Positions 43,148-52,508 of a stretch of DNA of 64,000 bases are shown here, piece by piece. The stretch is from Myxococcus xanthus (GTDB lineage Bacteria; Myxococcota; Myxococcia; Myxococcales; Myxococcaceae). The position numbers and the translations under genes are program-made. The notes under the pieces were generated by a model. The model was not told the DNA's origin and ran no database searches. It saw nothing but the letters and a program-made list of their open reading frames with translations. The first letter of the stretch is position 1. Every line of letters begins with the position of its first letter. The DNA lies in contig NZ_JABFNS010000034.1 in assembly GCF_013116825.1 (NCBI RefSeq), positions 1-64,000 on the forward strand. Reading direction: 5' to 3'.

Positions 43148-43810
43148 CTACGTTTCCTCGGGCTCGGTGCACTCGGGAGGGAAGCCATCCTGCCCACCCG
43201 GAAGCCCGCAGGGCCCAGTGGGCTCGAGCTGCGTTCCTGCCGGGCAGGTGAAGCCCGAATTGTAGAACGTAACGGGGTACGTGGCCTCGTTCGACTCGGT
43301 CGACTTGCCGTTGACGGTCTTTCCGATCAGCTTCAGCCGAACGACGACGCTTACGGGCGCAGTGCCGCCACCGCCGAAATAGGCGGCGAGGTCAGCGCTC
43401 GCATTGGCCCCCAGCAGATCCAGGACCGCGCTGCTGCTCTGCGTCGCGTTCGCTGGCAGGTTGAAGTAGTAGGGGTAGACGTCACTCCTGAGCGTCGGCC
43501 CCGTGCCTTGCGTTTCGTAGTTCAACTCGACGTTGTTGACGTAGATGGAAGACTCGTCGCCACCGCCCGTAACGGGGGCTTCACCAACGACGACCTCCTG
43601 AGTCGAGAGGCTGTTCCGGACCTGGAATGCAGCCAGGTAACGGCCCGACGTCGCGAGGTCCAGTGACCCGCCAGGACTGGCGACCCCGGACTGGTTGACC
43701 GCACAGGAAGCATCCGGAATGAACGCGTTGAAAAGCTGGATGTCCGGGGCACTGTCAACGCATCCAGTCATGGCCAGTGCCAACGGCACCGCGAGATAGA
43801 AGTTCTTCAT
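43148..43810 (-). CDS. Lipoprotein cotranscribed with pilQ, unknown function
   Basis: 220 residues from the ATG at 43810 (AGGAG upstream). Signal peptide with lipobox MTGC. The mature part looks beta-rich, with an immunoglobulin-like flavour (SGRYLAAFQVRNSL, SIYVNNVELNYET, VSVVVRLKLIGKT), and ends in a Cys-containing, Pro/Gly-rich tail (FTCPAG, GPCGLPGG, PECTEPEE). The gene begins 39 bp after pilQ and ends at the operon terminator, so it is the last gene of pilM-N-O-P-Q. It is not Tgl, the TPR pilotin of M. xanthus. It is a candidate outer membrane partner of the PilQ secretin; function is otherwise unknown to me. Confidence 0.82.
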   Translation of the reverse strand: MKNFYLAVPLALAMTGCVDSAPDIQLFNAFIPDASCAVNQSGVASPGGSLDLATSGRYLAAFQVRNSLSTQEVVVGEAPVTGGGDESSIYVNNVELNYETQGTGPTLRSDVYPYYFNLPANATQSSSAVLDLLGANASADLAAYFGGGGTAPVSVVVRLKLIGKTVNGKSTESNEATYPVTFYNSGFTCPAGTQLEPTGPCGLPGGQDGFPPECTEPEET

Positions 43811-43849
43811 GAGCGAACGCTCTCCTGCAAGAGGACGCAAGGGAAACCC

Positions 43850-46546
43850 TTACAGAGTCTGCGCAATGGTCTGCCGGTTGAGAATGCGGGGCGTGATGAA
43901 GATGAGCAGTTCCTGCCGGGTGTCGACCTCCGAGTTGTTCTTGAAGAGCAATCCCAGCACCGGGATCCTCGACAGGAACGGCACCGCGTTGACCTGCGTT
44001 GCGCCGCGGCGGACATAGATGCCACCGATGACCGTCGTGTCTCCATCCTTCACCAGCACCTGGGTGTTGGCTTCCTTGCGCTGAATGGAAGGCTGACCGT
44101 TGGCACCCGTGCTGGACGGGTCGGGCTGGTTGTTGGACGCGTTGATGGACATCAGGACGCTGCCGTCCTGCGTGATGTGCGGCGTCACTTCCAGCGACAA
44201 CCGCGCCTCCACGAACGTGGTGTTCACACCTTGCGCGGACGTCTGGCTGAAGGGAATGGACACACCCTGGCTGATGCGCGCCGTGTTGTTGTCCAGCGTC
44301 GTCACCTTGGGCGCGGAGATGGTCTTCACCGTGCCCTCGTTCTCCGCCGCGGACAGACGCAGGTTGAGCTGAAGCGCACCACCCGCCGAGCCGAACGTGA
44401 AGCCCATGGCGCCACCAGCGCCTTGCCCAACACCCACTGGCAGGTTCACCGCGAAGTTCGGATTGTCCGGGAGGCCGGGTGCGGAACCAGATGATCCGCC
44501 CGTCACGGCCAGGTTGTTCGGGAAGATGAGGCCCGTGGAGTTTCCGGTGGCCTGCCCCGCGCGGGCCTGACCACCCCACTGAACACCCAGCGAGCGGCTG
44601 AAGGACGTGTTCGCCTCCACGATGCGGCTCTCGATGAGAACCTGCGGCGTCTGCGTGTCCAGGCTACGGACCAGCGAACGGGCCCGCTCCGTGCTGGAGC
44701 GCACATCCTTGACGATGAGGACGTTGGTCCGCTGATCCACCGTCACAGAGCCTCGCTCGCTCAGCACATCCTTCACCCGCGCCGCCATTTCGGAGGCCAC
44801 GGCGTAGTTGACCGGGATGAGGTTGACCATCAGGTCCTCCTGCTGCTGGAGCGACTTCTTTCGCTCCTGGCGCAGCCGGGCCTCCTCCTCCAAGGTCTTG
44901 AGCGGAGCAATCCGGATGATGTTCCCGAACTCTTCCTTACCCAGCGCCTTGGTGCGCAGCACGAGGTCCAGGGCCTGGTCCCAGGGAACGTTGCGCAGCC
45001 GGATGGTCACCTTGCCACTCACGTCGTCGGCGACCACGATGTTCTTCTTTGAAATCTCGGCGATGACACGCAGGAGGTTCTGGATGTCGATGTCCTTGAA
45101 CTCAAAGGACACGCGCTTACCACGGTAGCGAGCCTGCTGCGGTGCGCCTTCAGCGGCGTATGCCGGAGCCTCCGTGGTGAAACCCGCAGTCCGCTGAGCG
45201 ACCGCGACCTCTTCCGTCTTCACGCCCTTCACATCGAGACGCCACGTCAACGTGCGCCCACTCTGGGAGACCTTCTCCTCGATGGCACCGTCGGCGGCGA
45301 CCACCAGACGAACCTTGCTGCCCTCACCCGGCACGCTGAAGGCGCTGATCATCTTCACCGGCGTCTCCAGCGCGCTGGTGTCGAGGCTCCTCTCCAGCTT
45401 CTTGGGCAGACGGGCACCATCCAGCGTCAACACCGCGCTGCGAGGGTCCGGCCGATCGACCTTCCAGGCCGCCGTCCCCGACAGCTTCATCACGACACGG
45501 CCGCCAGCGCTGCTCTCTTCGAAGCGGAGGTCCTTCACTTCCACCAGGGAAGAGGACTCGGCTTTCACCGGCGCCTGACGAAGCGGCTCGACCTCCGTGA
45601 CAGACGCAACAGCCACCTCCGCGGCAGGCACCGGCCCGGCATTGCGAGCCACCGTGCCACCAAGCACCACCTCGAGGCCACGGCTGGCGCGGTCAACGCG
45701 ATAGGCAGGCATCGTCCCGCGGACGTCGAGGACCAGGCGCACCTTGTCGGAGTGCGCGCCCACGCGGACCTCGCGCAGAGCGCCCGAGTTCACTCGCGGC
45801 GCACGAGTCGCCAGCCCCACGCCAAACAAGTCCACGGCGAGTCGAGGCGGATCCGCGAGCTCAAGGACCTCGTACCGGGCAATCTCACCGTCTGCCCGGA
45901 TTCGCAGCGTGTCGTTGGCAAACGACATGGCGGTGATGCGTCGGGCCGGGTTCGCAACCTCGCGCTCATCCGCTTCCGCGGCCACGACGTTCTCGGGCAG
46001 AGCCGTCTTCGCAACCACGACATCAGCCCGCTTCGGCTCCGACGGAGAGGACACCATGGAAGCACTCGGCTTCACGTCCACGGACGTGGTGTTGACGCCC
46101 GGCTTTGCCGGAGCCTCCGCGCGCTGTTCCGCTGCGGCGGCGGGAACAACCTGAGACGCACCGTCCACCGAGATGACCACCCGGTTGCCGTCCGCGCGGA
46201 CGTCGTACTGGGAGGCCTTGTCGAGCGCCAGCAGCACCCGGCCCACGCTCGCGCGCTCGTCCGAGAACTGGGAGGCAACGACTCCGGAAACCGGCCCCGA
46301 ACCATCGTGGTGGCCCTTGATCCCCGTCGCATCCGCCGACGAGAGGTCCACCACCAGGCGCTCCGGCCCACTCAGCCGGAATACGGTGAAGGTGGGTGGC
46401 CGGGTGCCGGTCACCACCACTTGGGCGCCCGAACCCGTGCGGGACACGTCCAGTCCCCGCAGTGTATTCAGCTCGGCGCCATGCACCCTGGCGCCCACAA
46501 GAACGACCGCCCACGCGGTCGCCAAAAGCCACTTGCCCCTCGTCAC
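43850..46546 (-). CDS. pilQ: PilQ, type IV pilus secretin
   Basis: Outer membrane channel for the pilus. I start at the GTG at 46546 because GAGGAG lies 6 nt upstream and a signal peptide follows at once (898 residues); an ATG six codons earlier is possible. Order: three AMIN domains for peptidoglycan binding (about 20-115, 175-290 and 320-420 by their paired beta patterns), Pro/Val-rich linkers, the N0/STN-type domain (KRVSFEFKDIDIQNLLRVIAEISKKNIV), an N1 KH-like domain (LIPVNYAVASEMAARVKDVLSERGSV) and the secretin domain, with a Gly-rich gate region and VPFLSRIPVLGLLFKNN near the end. Three AMIN domains are typical of Myxococcus PilQ. Confidence 0.97.
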   Translation of the reverse strand: MTRGKWLLATAWAVVLVGARVHGAELNTLRGLDVSRTGSGAQVVVTGTRPPTFTVFRLSGPERLVVDLSSADATGIKGHHDGSGPVSGVVASQFSDERASVGRVLLALDKASQYDVRADGNRVVISVDGASQVVPAAAAEQRAEAPAKPGVNTTSVDVKPSASMVSSPSEPKRADVVVAKTALPENVVAAEADEREVANPARRITAMSFANDTLRIRADGEIARYEVLELADPPRLAVDLFGVGLATRAPRVNSGALREVRVGAHSDKVRLVLDVRGTMPAYRVDRASRGLEVVLGGTVARNAGPVPAAEVAVASVTEVEPLRQAPVKAESSSLVEVKDLRFEESSAGGRVVMKLSGTAAWKVDRPDPRSAVLTLDGARLPKKLERSLDTSALETPVKMISAFSVPGEGSKVRLVVAADGAIEEKVSQSGRTLTWRLDVKGVKTEEVAVAQRTAGFTTEAPAYAAEGAPQQARYRGKRVSFEFKDIDIQNLLRVIAEISKKNIVVADDVSGKVTIRLRNVPWDQALDLVLRTKALGKEEFGNIIRIAPLKTLEEEARLRQERKKSLQQQEDLMVNLIPVNYAVASEMAARVKDVLSERGSVTVDQRTNVLIVKDVRSSTERARSLVRSLDTQTPQVLIESRIVEANTSFSRSLGVQWGGQARAGQATGNSTGLIFPNNLAVTGGSSGSAPGLPDNPNFAVNLPVGVGQGAGGAMGFTFGSAGGALQLNLRLSAAENEGTVKTISAPKVTTLDNNTARISQGVSIPFSQTSAQGVNTTFVEARLSLEVTPHITQDGSVLMSINASNNQPDPSSTGANGQPSIQRKEANTQVLVKDGDTTVIGGIYVRRGATQVNAVPFLSRIPVLGLLFKNNSEVDTRQELLIFITPRILNRQTIAQTL

Positions 46547-46552
46547 AGCGCT

Positions 46553-46558
46553 CTCCTC
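46553..46558 (-). promoter_or_regulatory. Ribosome binding site supporting the GTG start of pilQ
   Basis: GAGGAG on the minus strand, 6 nt before the GTG at 46546. It lies inside the longer reading that begins at the ATG at 46564, which lacks a comparable site. Confidence 0.6.
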
Positions 46559-46621
46559 GAGCATGCGTCCCCTCAACAAGTTGGAAGCGGGCCACCGCCC
46601 GCGGGAGCGCCTTGGAGGGCG

Positions 46622-47185
46622 CTACTCTCCGAAGTTCCTGCCCGTCATCATGTTGTAGGCGGGGTCCTGCTTCGCATCAGGCTTCAGCTGCAACATCACC
46701 GGATTCTTGATGATCTCGCCGTTGCCCGAGAACACCTCTGTCACCGTTACCGAGTCACGGAGGATCTGCGTCACCTTGCCGCCCTGACGCCCCATCCGGG
46801 TGTTACGACGCACGATATGCCCACGCCCTGCCGGGTCCTCGACCATCGCCATCGGACTGGCATCCCCAGTGACGACAGCCACGAGCTTCAGTTGGTCCAG
46901 GTCGAAAGCGCAGAGCGGCTCGTTGCAAGCAGAGACCGGGTTCGCGTTCACCGGGCCAATGTCTTCGATGGGGCTCCGGAACGGGTCACGCTTTCCCACC
47001 GGATTGTACGTGTAGGTGACTGCCGGAAGCTGTTGAGCCAGGGGCTCCGGCGTGACGGCCTTCACCGGCGCGGGTACTGCAACCTTGGGCTTCGCGGCCG
47101 CGCGCGCCGGGGGGGGCGCCTCATCGCAGGCAGCAAGCGCCAAGGCGAGCATTGCGGTGGTCATGGTGGCCTTGAACGTCTTCAT
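46622..47185 (-). CDS. pilP: PilP, inner membrane lipoprotein of the pilus alignment complex
   Basis: 187 residues from the ATG at 47185 (AGGGGATTG upstream). Signal peptide with lipobox ALAAC, a Pro/Ala linker, the conserved GKRDPFRSP motif and a C-terminal beta domain (LKLVAVVTG...AMVEDPAGRGHIVRRN) that docks on the PilQ N0 domain. It connects PilN/PilO to the secretin. The reading upstream of this ATG belongs to another frame of pilO. Confidence 0.95.
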   Translation of the reverse strand: MKTFKATMTTAMLALALAACDEAPPPARAAAKPKVAVPAPVKAVTPEPLAQQLPAVTYTYNPVGKRDPFRSPIEDIGPVNANPVSACNEPLCAFDLDQLKLVAVVTGDASPMAMVEDPAGRGHIVRRNTRMGRQGGKVTQILRDSVTVTEVFSGNGEIIKNPVMLQLKPDAKQDPAYNMMTGRNFGE

Positions 47186-47228
47186 CCTCAATCCCCTTGT
47201 CGCCCTACTTCTTGGGCGGATCAAGTTT

Positions 47229-47855
47229 CTATTTCTTCGCCTTGACGTTCTTGGTCTTCGCGTCAGCTGCGGGAACGCTCTTCTGGTCCACGAACCGGAA
47301 CGTCGTGGCCAGGAAGCTGCTCTGGAGGACGACCTTCTCGTTCTTGAGCGCAGCCGAATCGAGCTTGATGTTGTTGACGTTGACGATGCGGCGCATGTTC
47401 GCCATCTCTTGAAGGAAGAGGGCAATCTCGTGGTAGTTGCCGCTCACCGTCATCTTGATGGGGATGCGCGCGAAGAACTCCCCGCCCCCGACGGACTCCT
47501 TGTCCGGCGTCACGCTGGCGATTTCCAGGCCGCTCTTCTTCCCGATGTCGTTGATCTGCGCGAGCAACTCTTCGATGTCACGCTGCTCGGGCAACTCGGT
47601 CAGGGCCTCCGAGAGCTTCTGCTCGAGGACGTCCATCTCTCGCCGACGCTCGTTGAGGTTCTGAGCGATCTCACTCTTGTCTGCCAGTTCCATGTCCAGC
47701 TTCCGCCGCTGGGCGATGGTGGCCTCGATGGCCTGCTCCGTCGGCTGGATGACCATGAAGAAGTTGGCGGCGGTGAGCATGACCACGGCGGCAGCCAACC
47801 CACCGAACTTGATGGCCGGTGGCGCCTTGACGAATTGATCCAGGTACTTGTCCAT
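47229..47855 (-). CDS. pilO: PilO, pilus alignment protein
   Basis: 208 residues: short cytoplasmic N terminus, one membrane helix (about 16-36), a coiled coil (about 42-90) and a ferredoxin-like periplasmic domain (VSGNYHEIALFLQEMANMRRIVNVNNI). Pairs with PilN. 15 bp separate it from pilN. Confidence 0.95.
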   Translation of the reverse strand: MDKYLDQFVKAPPAIKFGGLAAAVVMLTAANFFMVIQPTEQAIEATIAQRRKLDMELADKSEIAQNLNERRREMDVLEQKLSEALTELPEQRDIEELLAQINDIGKKSGLEIASVTPDKESVGGGEFFARIPIKMTVSGNYHEIALFLQEMANMRRIVNVNNIKLDSAALKNEKVVLQSSFLATTFRFVDQKSVPAADAKTKNVKAKK

Positions 47856-47870
47856 GGCGAGCGGCCTTCT

Positions 47871-48548
47871 TCAGATGGCGTAGTTGGACTTCAGAGTGAT
47901 CTTGAAATCGACCAGCACAGGCATACCGGCCTGCGTCGCCTTGGTCTGCGTGGCGTTCTTCAAATCGATGTTCGTGAAGAATGGCGTGACCTGCGCATCC
48001 GGGAACTCTTCGATGGTCGCTTCCGCGGTCAGCAATTCCACTCGCGAGGTCTTGGTCTCTCGCCGCCGGTCCACCAGGCGGCCCATGCCCTTGGGCGTCC
48101 AAACAACGCTGTTGAGCCCCCGCATGAACTCCGCGACCTCATCGTGGCTCACCGCGGAACCGTCGATGGCCACTGCGTTGTTGCTTTCAGCGAAGGTCCT
48201 CACCCACACCTTCTTCGGCGTGGCGGACGCGAGCGCGTCCATCATGCGAACGGGGCCGTTGCGCCCCTTGCGCAGCGAATCCAGCACGGCCAACTTCTTC
48301 TCCACCTCGGCCTTGCGGGTGTTGATGTTCTTCACCTCGCCGATGATCTTCTCGAGCTCGGCGATCTTGGCCTTGGCCGCCGCGACGCTCTGCTGATGCG
48401 CCACGAGCTCACTCTCCCGGTTGTCGTACCAGAGATAGTTGGCAACCCCAGCGCCAATCAGGACCACCGCGAAGAGGACCAGCACCTGCCGGCCCATCTC
48501 GCGCTTCTTCACCGCCCGGACGGGCAGCAGGTTGATGCGAATCATCAT
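47871..48548 (-). CDS. pilN: PilN, pilus alignment protein
   Basis: 225 residues. The N-terminal INLLPVR segment is the cytoplasmic peptide that binds PilM. One membrane helix (about 22-41) and a coiled coil (about 45-92) precede the periplasmic ferredoxin-like domain. The second ATG (48545) may be the true start. Confidence 0.95.
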   Translation of the reverse strand: MMIRINLLPVRAVKKREMGRQVLVLFAVVLIGAGVANYLWYDNRESELVAHQQSVAAAKAKIAELEKIIGEVKNINTRKAEVEKKLAVLDSLRKGRNGPVRMMDALASATPKKVWVRTFAESNNAVAIDGSAVSHDEVAEFMRGLNSVVWTPKGMGRLVDRRRETKTSRVELLTAEATIEEFPDAQVTPFFTNIDLKNATQTKATQAGMPVLVDFKITLKSNYAI

Positions 48549-48575
48549 GTGCGTCGTCTCCAGTGGGTGGTCCGG

Positions 48576-49658
48576 TCAGGCCAGCTTGTCGCCCGGGCGC
48601 CGGAGCGCCAATCCCACGGCCACCGCGGCCATGGGCGCCACGTCCATGATGAACGCGGGGTCGAACTTCCGGTTGTCCACTTCAATCTTGCGGAAGGGGT
48701 TGAGGATCTCCACCGGCACGCCCGTACGAGCTTCGATGGTCTTGAACAGCGCGGGAATCTTCGCCGTGCCGCCCGACAGGTAGACCTTGCTGAAGTTCGA
48801 GTCGGCGGCAGTACCCGCGTAGAAGTCGAGCGAGCGCTGGATTTCACCCGCGACCTGTTCCGCCACGCTGGAGAGCACCCGCTCCACGTCCTGGGGCACG
48901 ACGGCGTCCGCGTCCGCGCCGTTGCCACCAATCTTCAGCGCCTCGGCTTCCTCGTAGGAGACGTTCAGCTGCTTCTGGATCTCCTCGGTGAACTGATTGC
49001 CACCGATGGTGACGTCGCGCGTGAACACCGTCGCGCCGTTGGAGATGATGTTGATGTTCACCACCGAGGCGCCCGCGTTGATGAGCACCACCGTCTCGCG
49101 GTCCGGCACGTCGTAGTTGACGGAGAACATGTTCTGGACGGCGAAGGCGTCCACGTCCACCACCACCGGAGCCAAGCCCGCCTCGGAGACCACCGTGGTG
49201 TAGTCGTTGATCATGTCCTTCTTGGCGGCCACCAGCAGCACGTCCATCTGGCCCGTGGCGTCGTTGCCGCCGCCATCCAGGATCTGCGTATCGATGTTCA
49301 CGTCCTTCACATCGAACGGGATGTACTGCTCCGCCTCCCACTGGATGCTCTCCTCGAGCTCGTCCTGGGACATGCGGGGCATCTGAATCTTCTTGATGAT
49401 GACCGAGTGGCCGGACACGCCGATGGCCACGTCCTTGCCCTTCACCTTCAGCTCGGACATCAGGTCCTGTACGGCCTGGACGATGGCCGTGGAGTTCATC
49501 AGCGCGCCGTCGACGATGGCCTCTGGCGGCAGTGGCTTCATCCCGAAGCTCTGCAGCGCGTAGATGACCTCGCCACGCTTGCGCTGCTCCTTGAGGAGAA
49601 TCATCTTGATGGACGTCGATCCGATATCCAGGCCGAGTACCAGTTTGCCCTTCGCCAT
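48576..49658 (-). CDS. pilM: PilM, actin-like cytoplasmic ring protein of the pilus
   Basis: 360 residues from the ATG at 49658, where the actin-like phosphate-1 loop begins (LVLGLDIGSTSIKMILL). The second phosphate loop (VLINAGASVVNINII) and adenosine motif (LSGGTAKIPAL) are clear. PilM binds the N terminus of PilN and relays to PilB/PilT. First gene of pilM-N-O-P-Q-lipoprotein; the 214-bp gap upstream after pilR2 should hold the operon promoter, but I find no convincing one. Confidence 0.95.
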   Translation of the reverse strand: MAKGKLVLGLDIGSTSIKMILLKEQRKRGEVIYALQSFGMKPLPPEAIVDGALMNSTAIVQAVQDLMSELKVKGKDVAIGVSGHSVIIKKIQMPRMSQDELEESIQWEAEQYIPFDVKDVNIDTQILDGGGNDATGQMDVLLVAAKKDMINDYTTVVSEAGLAPVVVDVDAFAVQNMFSVNYDVPDRETVVLINAGASVVNINIISNGATVFTRDVTIGGNQFTEEIQKQLNVSYEEAEALKIGGNGADADAVVPQDVERVLSSVAEQVAGEIQRSLDFYAGTAADSNFSKVYLSGGTAKIPALFKTIEARTGVPVEILNPFRKIEVDNRKFDPAFIMDVAPMAAVAVGLALRRPGDKLA

Positions 49659-49792
49659 GCGTGACTCCGTCGAGAGGCAGCCAGCGTAGCACTGGCCGTC
49701 AACCCCTCCTAAAAAGTGCCTGGAACCCGCCTGCCCTCCGGACGAACGGGAGCCTCGCACCACCTACAGCGCCGGGCCCCTCAACACCGTCG

Positions 49793-49817
49793 CGGAGGCC
49801 CGATTTTCCGGCCTCCG
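49793..49817 (-). terminator. Hairpin after pilR2
   Basis: An 8-bp stem (49793-49800 with 49810-49817, 9-nt loop containing TTTT) begins 56 bp past the pilR2 stop and separates the pilD-S2-R2 genes from pilM. Confidence 0.55.
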
Positions 49818-49872
49818 GCGCGTTCCGTCAAATGTCGGCAGGTGGGCCCAGGTTCCAGACCGACCCCGCAGC

Positions 49873-51297
49873 TCACCCACGCTCCGCCTCCGCGTCCGGA
49901 TCGATGCCGTACTCCTTGATTTTGTAGAGGAGCGCTCGGTGACTGATGTCCAGCAACTCAGCGGCCCGGGTACGGTTGCCCTTCGTCTTCCGGAGGGCGG
50001 CCCGGATGTAGGTCTCCTCCAGCTCCCGGATGGCGCGTTTGAGCGACAGGTCGCCACCATCCTGTAGCACCTGCTCCCCTTGAGGCATCGCCCCCTGAGC
50101 CCCAGGTGGGGGCGTGGCCCACAGCCTTTCGGGCAGGTTCGCCGGGAGGATGAGCGGCTCGTCCGCCAGCAATACGGCACGCTCCATGGCGTTTTCCAGT
50201 TCGCGAACGTTTCCCGGCCACGCGTACGACTGCAGGAGCGCTTCGGCCTCCGCGGTGAGCCCCGCAACGGGAGGCTCGCGGTTCAACTCGCGGTTGAAAC
50301 GAGAGATGAAGGCCCGGGCCAGCAGCGGAACATCCTCACGCCGCTCCCTCAGAGGTGGAACGCGAAGGTTCACCACGTTGAGGCGGTAGTACAGGTCCTC
50401 GCGGAACTCTCCCTTCGCCACCAGGCGGGACAGGTCGCGCAGTGTTGCAGCCACCACTCTCACGTTCACCTTCTCGACGCGGTTCTCCCCTACCGGGCGG
50501 ATTTCCCCCTCTTGGAGGACACGCAGCAGCTTCACCTGGGCAGCCAGAGGGAGCTCTCCTACTTCATCCAGGAAGAGGGTGCCCCCATCCGCCTCCGCGA
50601 AGAGGCCTCGCTTGGCGGTGCGCGCGTCCGTGAAGGCGCCCTTCGCATGACCGAACAGCTCGCTCTCGATGAGGCCGGAAGGAATGGCGCCACAGTTGAC
50701 CGCCACGAACGACATGGGCGCGCGGGGACTGCGCACGTGGAGCTCCCTCGCGATGAGCTCCTTGCCCGTGCCGCTCTCGCCACTGATGAGGACGGTGGTG
50801 TCCACCGGCGCGAGCCGCGCCACCTGGCGCAACAGTGCGTGCAGCGCGGGGCTCTCTCCCAGAATGTGCCCGTCGGGTGTTGAAGGCAGCTTGGCCTGCT
50901 TCAGCCGCCGGTTCTCGCGGACCAGCCGCTCCCGCTCCTCTGCCTTTCGGAGAACGAAGACGATTTCGTCCGGCTTGAAGGGTTTCTGGACGTAGTCGAA
51001 TGCGCCGGCGGCGACGGCCTGGAGTGCCTGTTCCTGTGAGCCATAGGCGCTCATCACCACCGCGGTGAGCGCCGGGTGTGCCACCAACGCGTCACGCAGG
51101 ACCGAGAGTCCGTCCTTCCTCGGCATGCGCACGTCACACAGGAGCACGTCGTAGTCACGAGCGGCGAGCTCCTTCAGCGCGTCCTCGCCATCGGCCACCG
51201 CGCGCACCTCATAGCCGTGGCCGGTAAGCACCAACGTAAGGATGTGCCGGATGGAAGGCTCATCATCGGCGACGAGAATGGTGCGGAACAGGGGCAT
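49873..51297 (-). CDS. pilR2: PilR2, NtrC-family response regulator
   Basis: 474 residues: receiver domain (phospho-acceptor Asp55 in LLCDVRMPRKDG, Lys105 in VQKPF), AAA+ sigma-54 activator domain (Walker A GESGTGKE 173-180; Walker B LFLDEVGELP) and a Fis-type helix-turn-helix (about 433-465, RTRAAELLDISHRALLYKIKEYG). The sigma-54 contact loop reads GAFTDA (220-225) instead of GAFTGA. It pairs with PilS2, encoded upstream. Its target genes cannot be read from the sequence. Confidence 0.92.
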   Translation of the reverse strand: MPLFRTILVADDEPSIRHILTLVLTGHGYEVRAVADGEDALKELAARDYDVLLCDVRMPRKDGLSVLRDALVAHPALTAVVMSAYGSQEQALQAVAAGAFDYVQKPFKPDEIVFVLRKAEERERLVRENRRLKQAKLPSTPDGHILGESPALHALLRQVARLAPVDTTVLISGESGTGKELIARELHVRSPRAPMSFVAVNCGAIPSGLIESELFGHAKGAFTDARTAKRGLFAEADGGTLFLDEVGELPLAAQVKLLRVLQEGEIRPVGENRVEKVNVRVVAATLRDLSRLVAKGEFREDLYYRLNVVNLRVPPLRERREDVPLLARAFISRFNRELNREPPVAGLTAEAEALLQSYAWPGNVRELENAMERAVLLADEPLILPANLPERLWATPPPGAQGAMPQGEQVLQDGGDLSLKRAIRELEETYIRAALRKTKGNRTRAAELLDISHRALLYKIKEYGIDPDAEAERG

Positions 51298-51370
51298 GGC
51301 CGTCTACGCGTATCATCCCCCACCCGAGAAGGGGCCGATAGCTCCTGACCGGCACAGCCACTCCTTTTCC

Positions 51371-52492
51371 TCAGAGTACGGGCAAGCACACGGTGAAGCG
51401 GGCTCCTCCACCCGGGACGTTCTCGGCTTCGAGCCGGCCCCCCATGACTTGCGCCAGCCGCTGCGACACCGCCAGTCCCAGTCCCGTTCCTTCGCGCCCC
51501 TTGGTCGTGAAGAAGGGCTCGAACAGGCGTGGCATCACGTCCTCGGGGATGCCTGTGCCAGAATCCTCCACGTGCAGCCGGACCTCGCCAGCCGCGGTCC
51601 GCGTGGAAACCCGTACGACCCCCTGCCCCCCCATGGCCTGGGCGGCGTTGAGCAGCAGGTTGATGACGATCTGCGAGAGCGGTCCGGGATCCGCCCTGGC
51701 GAGCAACCCGGGCTCCAACGCCAACTCCACGGTCACCCCCGTCAGCTCCGGTGCGGCGCGGACCAGGCGCACGCAGGTCTCCACCACTGCGGCAGTATCC
51801 ACCGGGCCCAGCGCGGCCGTGCCAGGGCGCCCCAGGTCCAACAAGCCCCGGATGATGCGGTCGATGCGCTGCACCTCATGGTCGATACGCTCGAGGAAGT
51901 CCTTCAGCTCGGGCGTATGCGCCTTGGCCCGGGCCAAGGACACGTAGCCGAGGATTCCTGCCAGGGGGTTGCCCACCTCGTGCGCGACGCCGGCCGCCAA
52001 GCGTCCGACTGTCGCCAACCGCTCCGAGGCCACCAACTCCGTCTGAGTACGAGCCAACTGCGCGTTGGACTCACGGAGTGACGCCATCTGTGCGCGCGTG
52101 AGCGCCTGCTCCTCACGGAGTGCCTCCGCCATCCGATTCAGCGCGCGCTGGATGCGGGATACCAGCGTACCGCCCTGAGTCGGAACCAGGTGCGGCTCCC
52201 ACTCCAACCGTCCGAATTGCTCGACCACCGCCTCCGTGCGGCGCAGGGGGCGTCCCACCATCAGGTCCAACACCACGTAGGTGAGGACCGTCAACGCAAC
52301 CAGGTCCAGCCCCAACACCCAGGGAAGGATGCTTCGAACCCGCGACAGGGCCTCGTCCTCCGCGCTCCCTTCGGGCACCCAGCGACGGAGCGCGTCCAGC
52401 AGACGGAGGAGCACTGGCTGCACGGACAACCAGGTGAGCCCCGACGACAGAGAGCCCAACAGGAACGCGACGCTGGCAATCCGCCACTTCAT
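51371..52492 (-). CDS. pilS2: PilS2, membrane sensor histidine kinase
   Basis: 373 residues: two membrane helices (about 6-28 and 55-79) enclosing a short periplasmic loop, a HAMP-like region and coiled coil (about 80-155), then HisKA with His171 in GVAHEVGNPL and a HATPase domain (NLLLNAAQAM, DSGTGIPED, GTGLGLAV). Cognate of PilR2. 16 bp after pilD. Confidence 0.92.
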   Translation of the reverse strand: MKWRIASVAFLLGSLSSGLTWLSVQPVLLRLLDALRRWVPEGSAEDEALSRVRSILPWVLGLDLVALTVLTYVVLDLMVGRPLRRTEAVVEQFGRLEWEPHLVPTQGGTLVSRIQRALNRMAEALREEQALTRAQMASLRESNAQLARTQTELVASERLATVGRLAAGVAHEVGNPLAGILGYVSLARAKAHTPELKDFLERIDHEVQRIDRIIRGLLDLGRPGTAALGPVDTAAVVETCVRLVRAAPELTGVTVELALEPGLLARADPGPLSQIVINLLLNAAQAMGGQGVVRVSTRTAAGEVRLHVEDSGTGIPEDVMPRLFEPFFTTKGREGTGLGLAVSQRLAQVMGGRLEAENVPGGGARFTVCLPVL

Positions 52493-52508
52493 CGCGCCCC
52501 CGCTCCCG

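Noticed and set aside
49659-49872. TTGACG at 49697-49702 as the pilM operon promoter
   Set aside because: No acceptable -10 at 16-18 nt spacing and no -24/-12 match; left unassigned.
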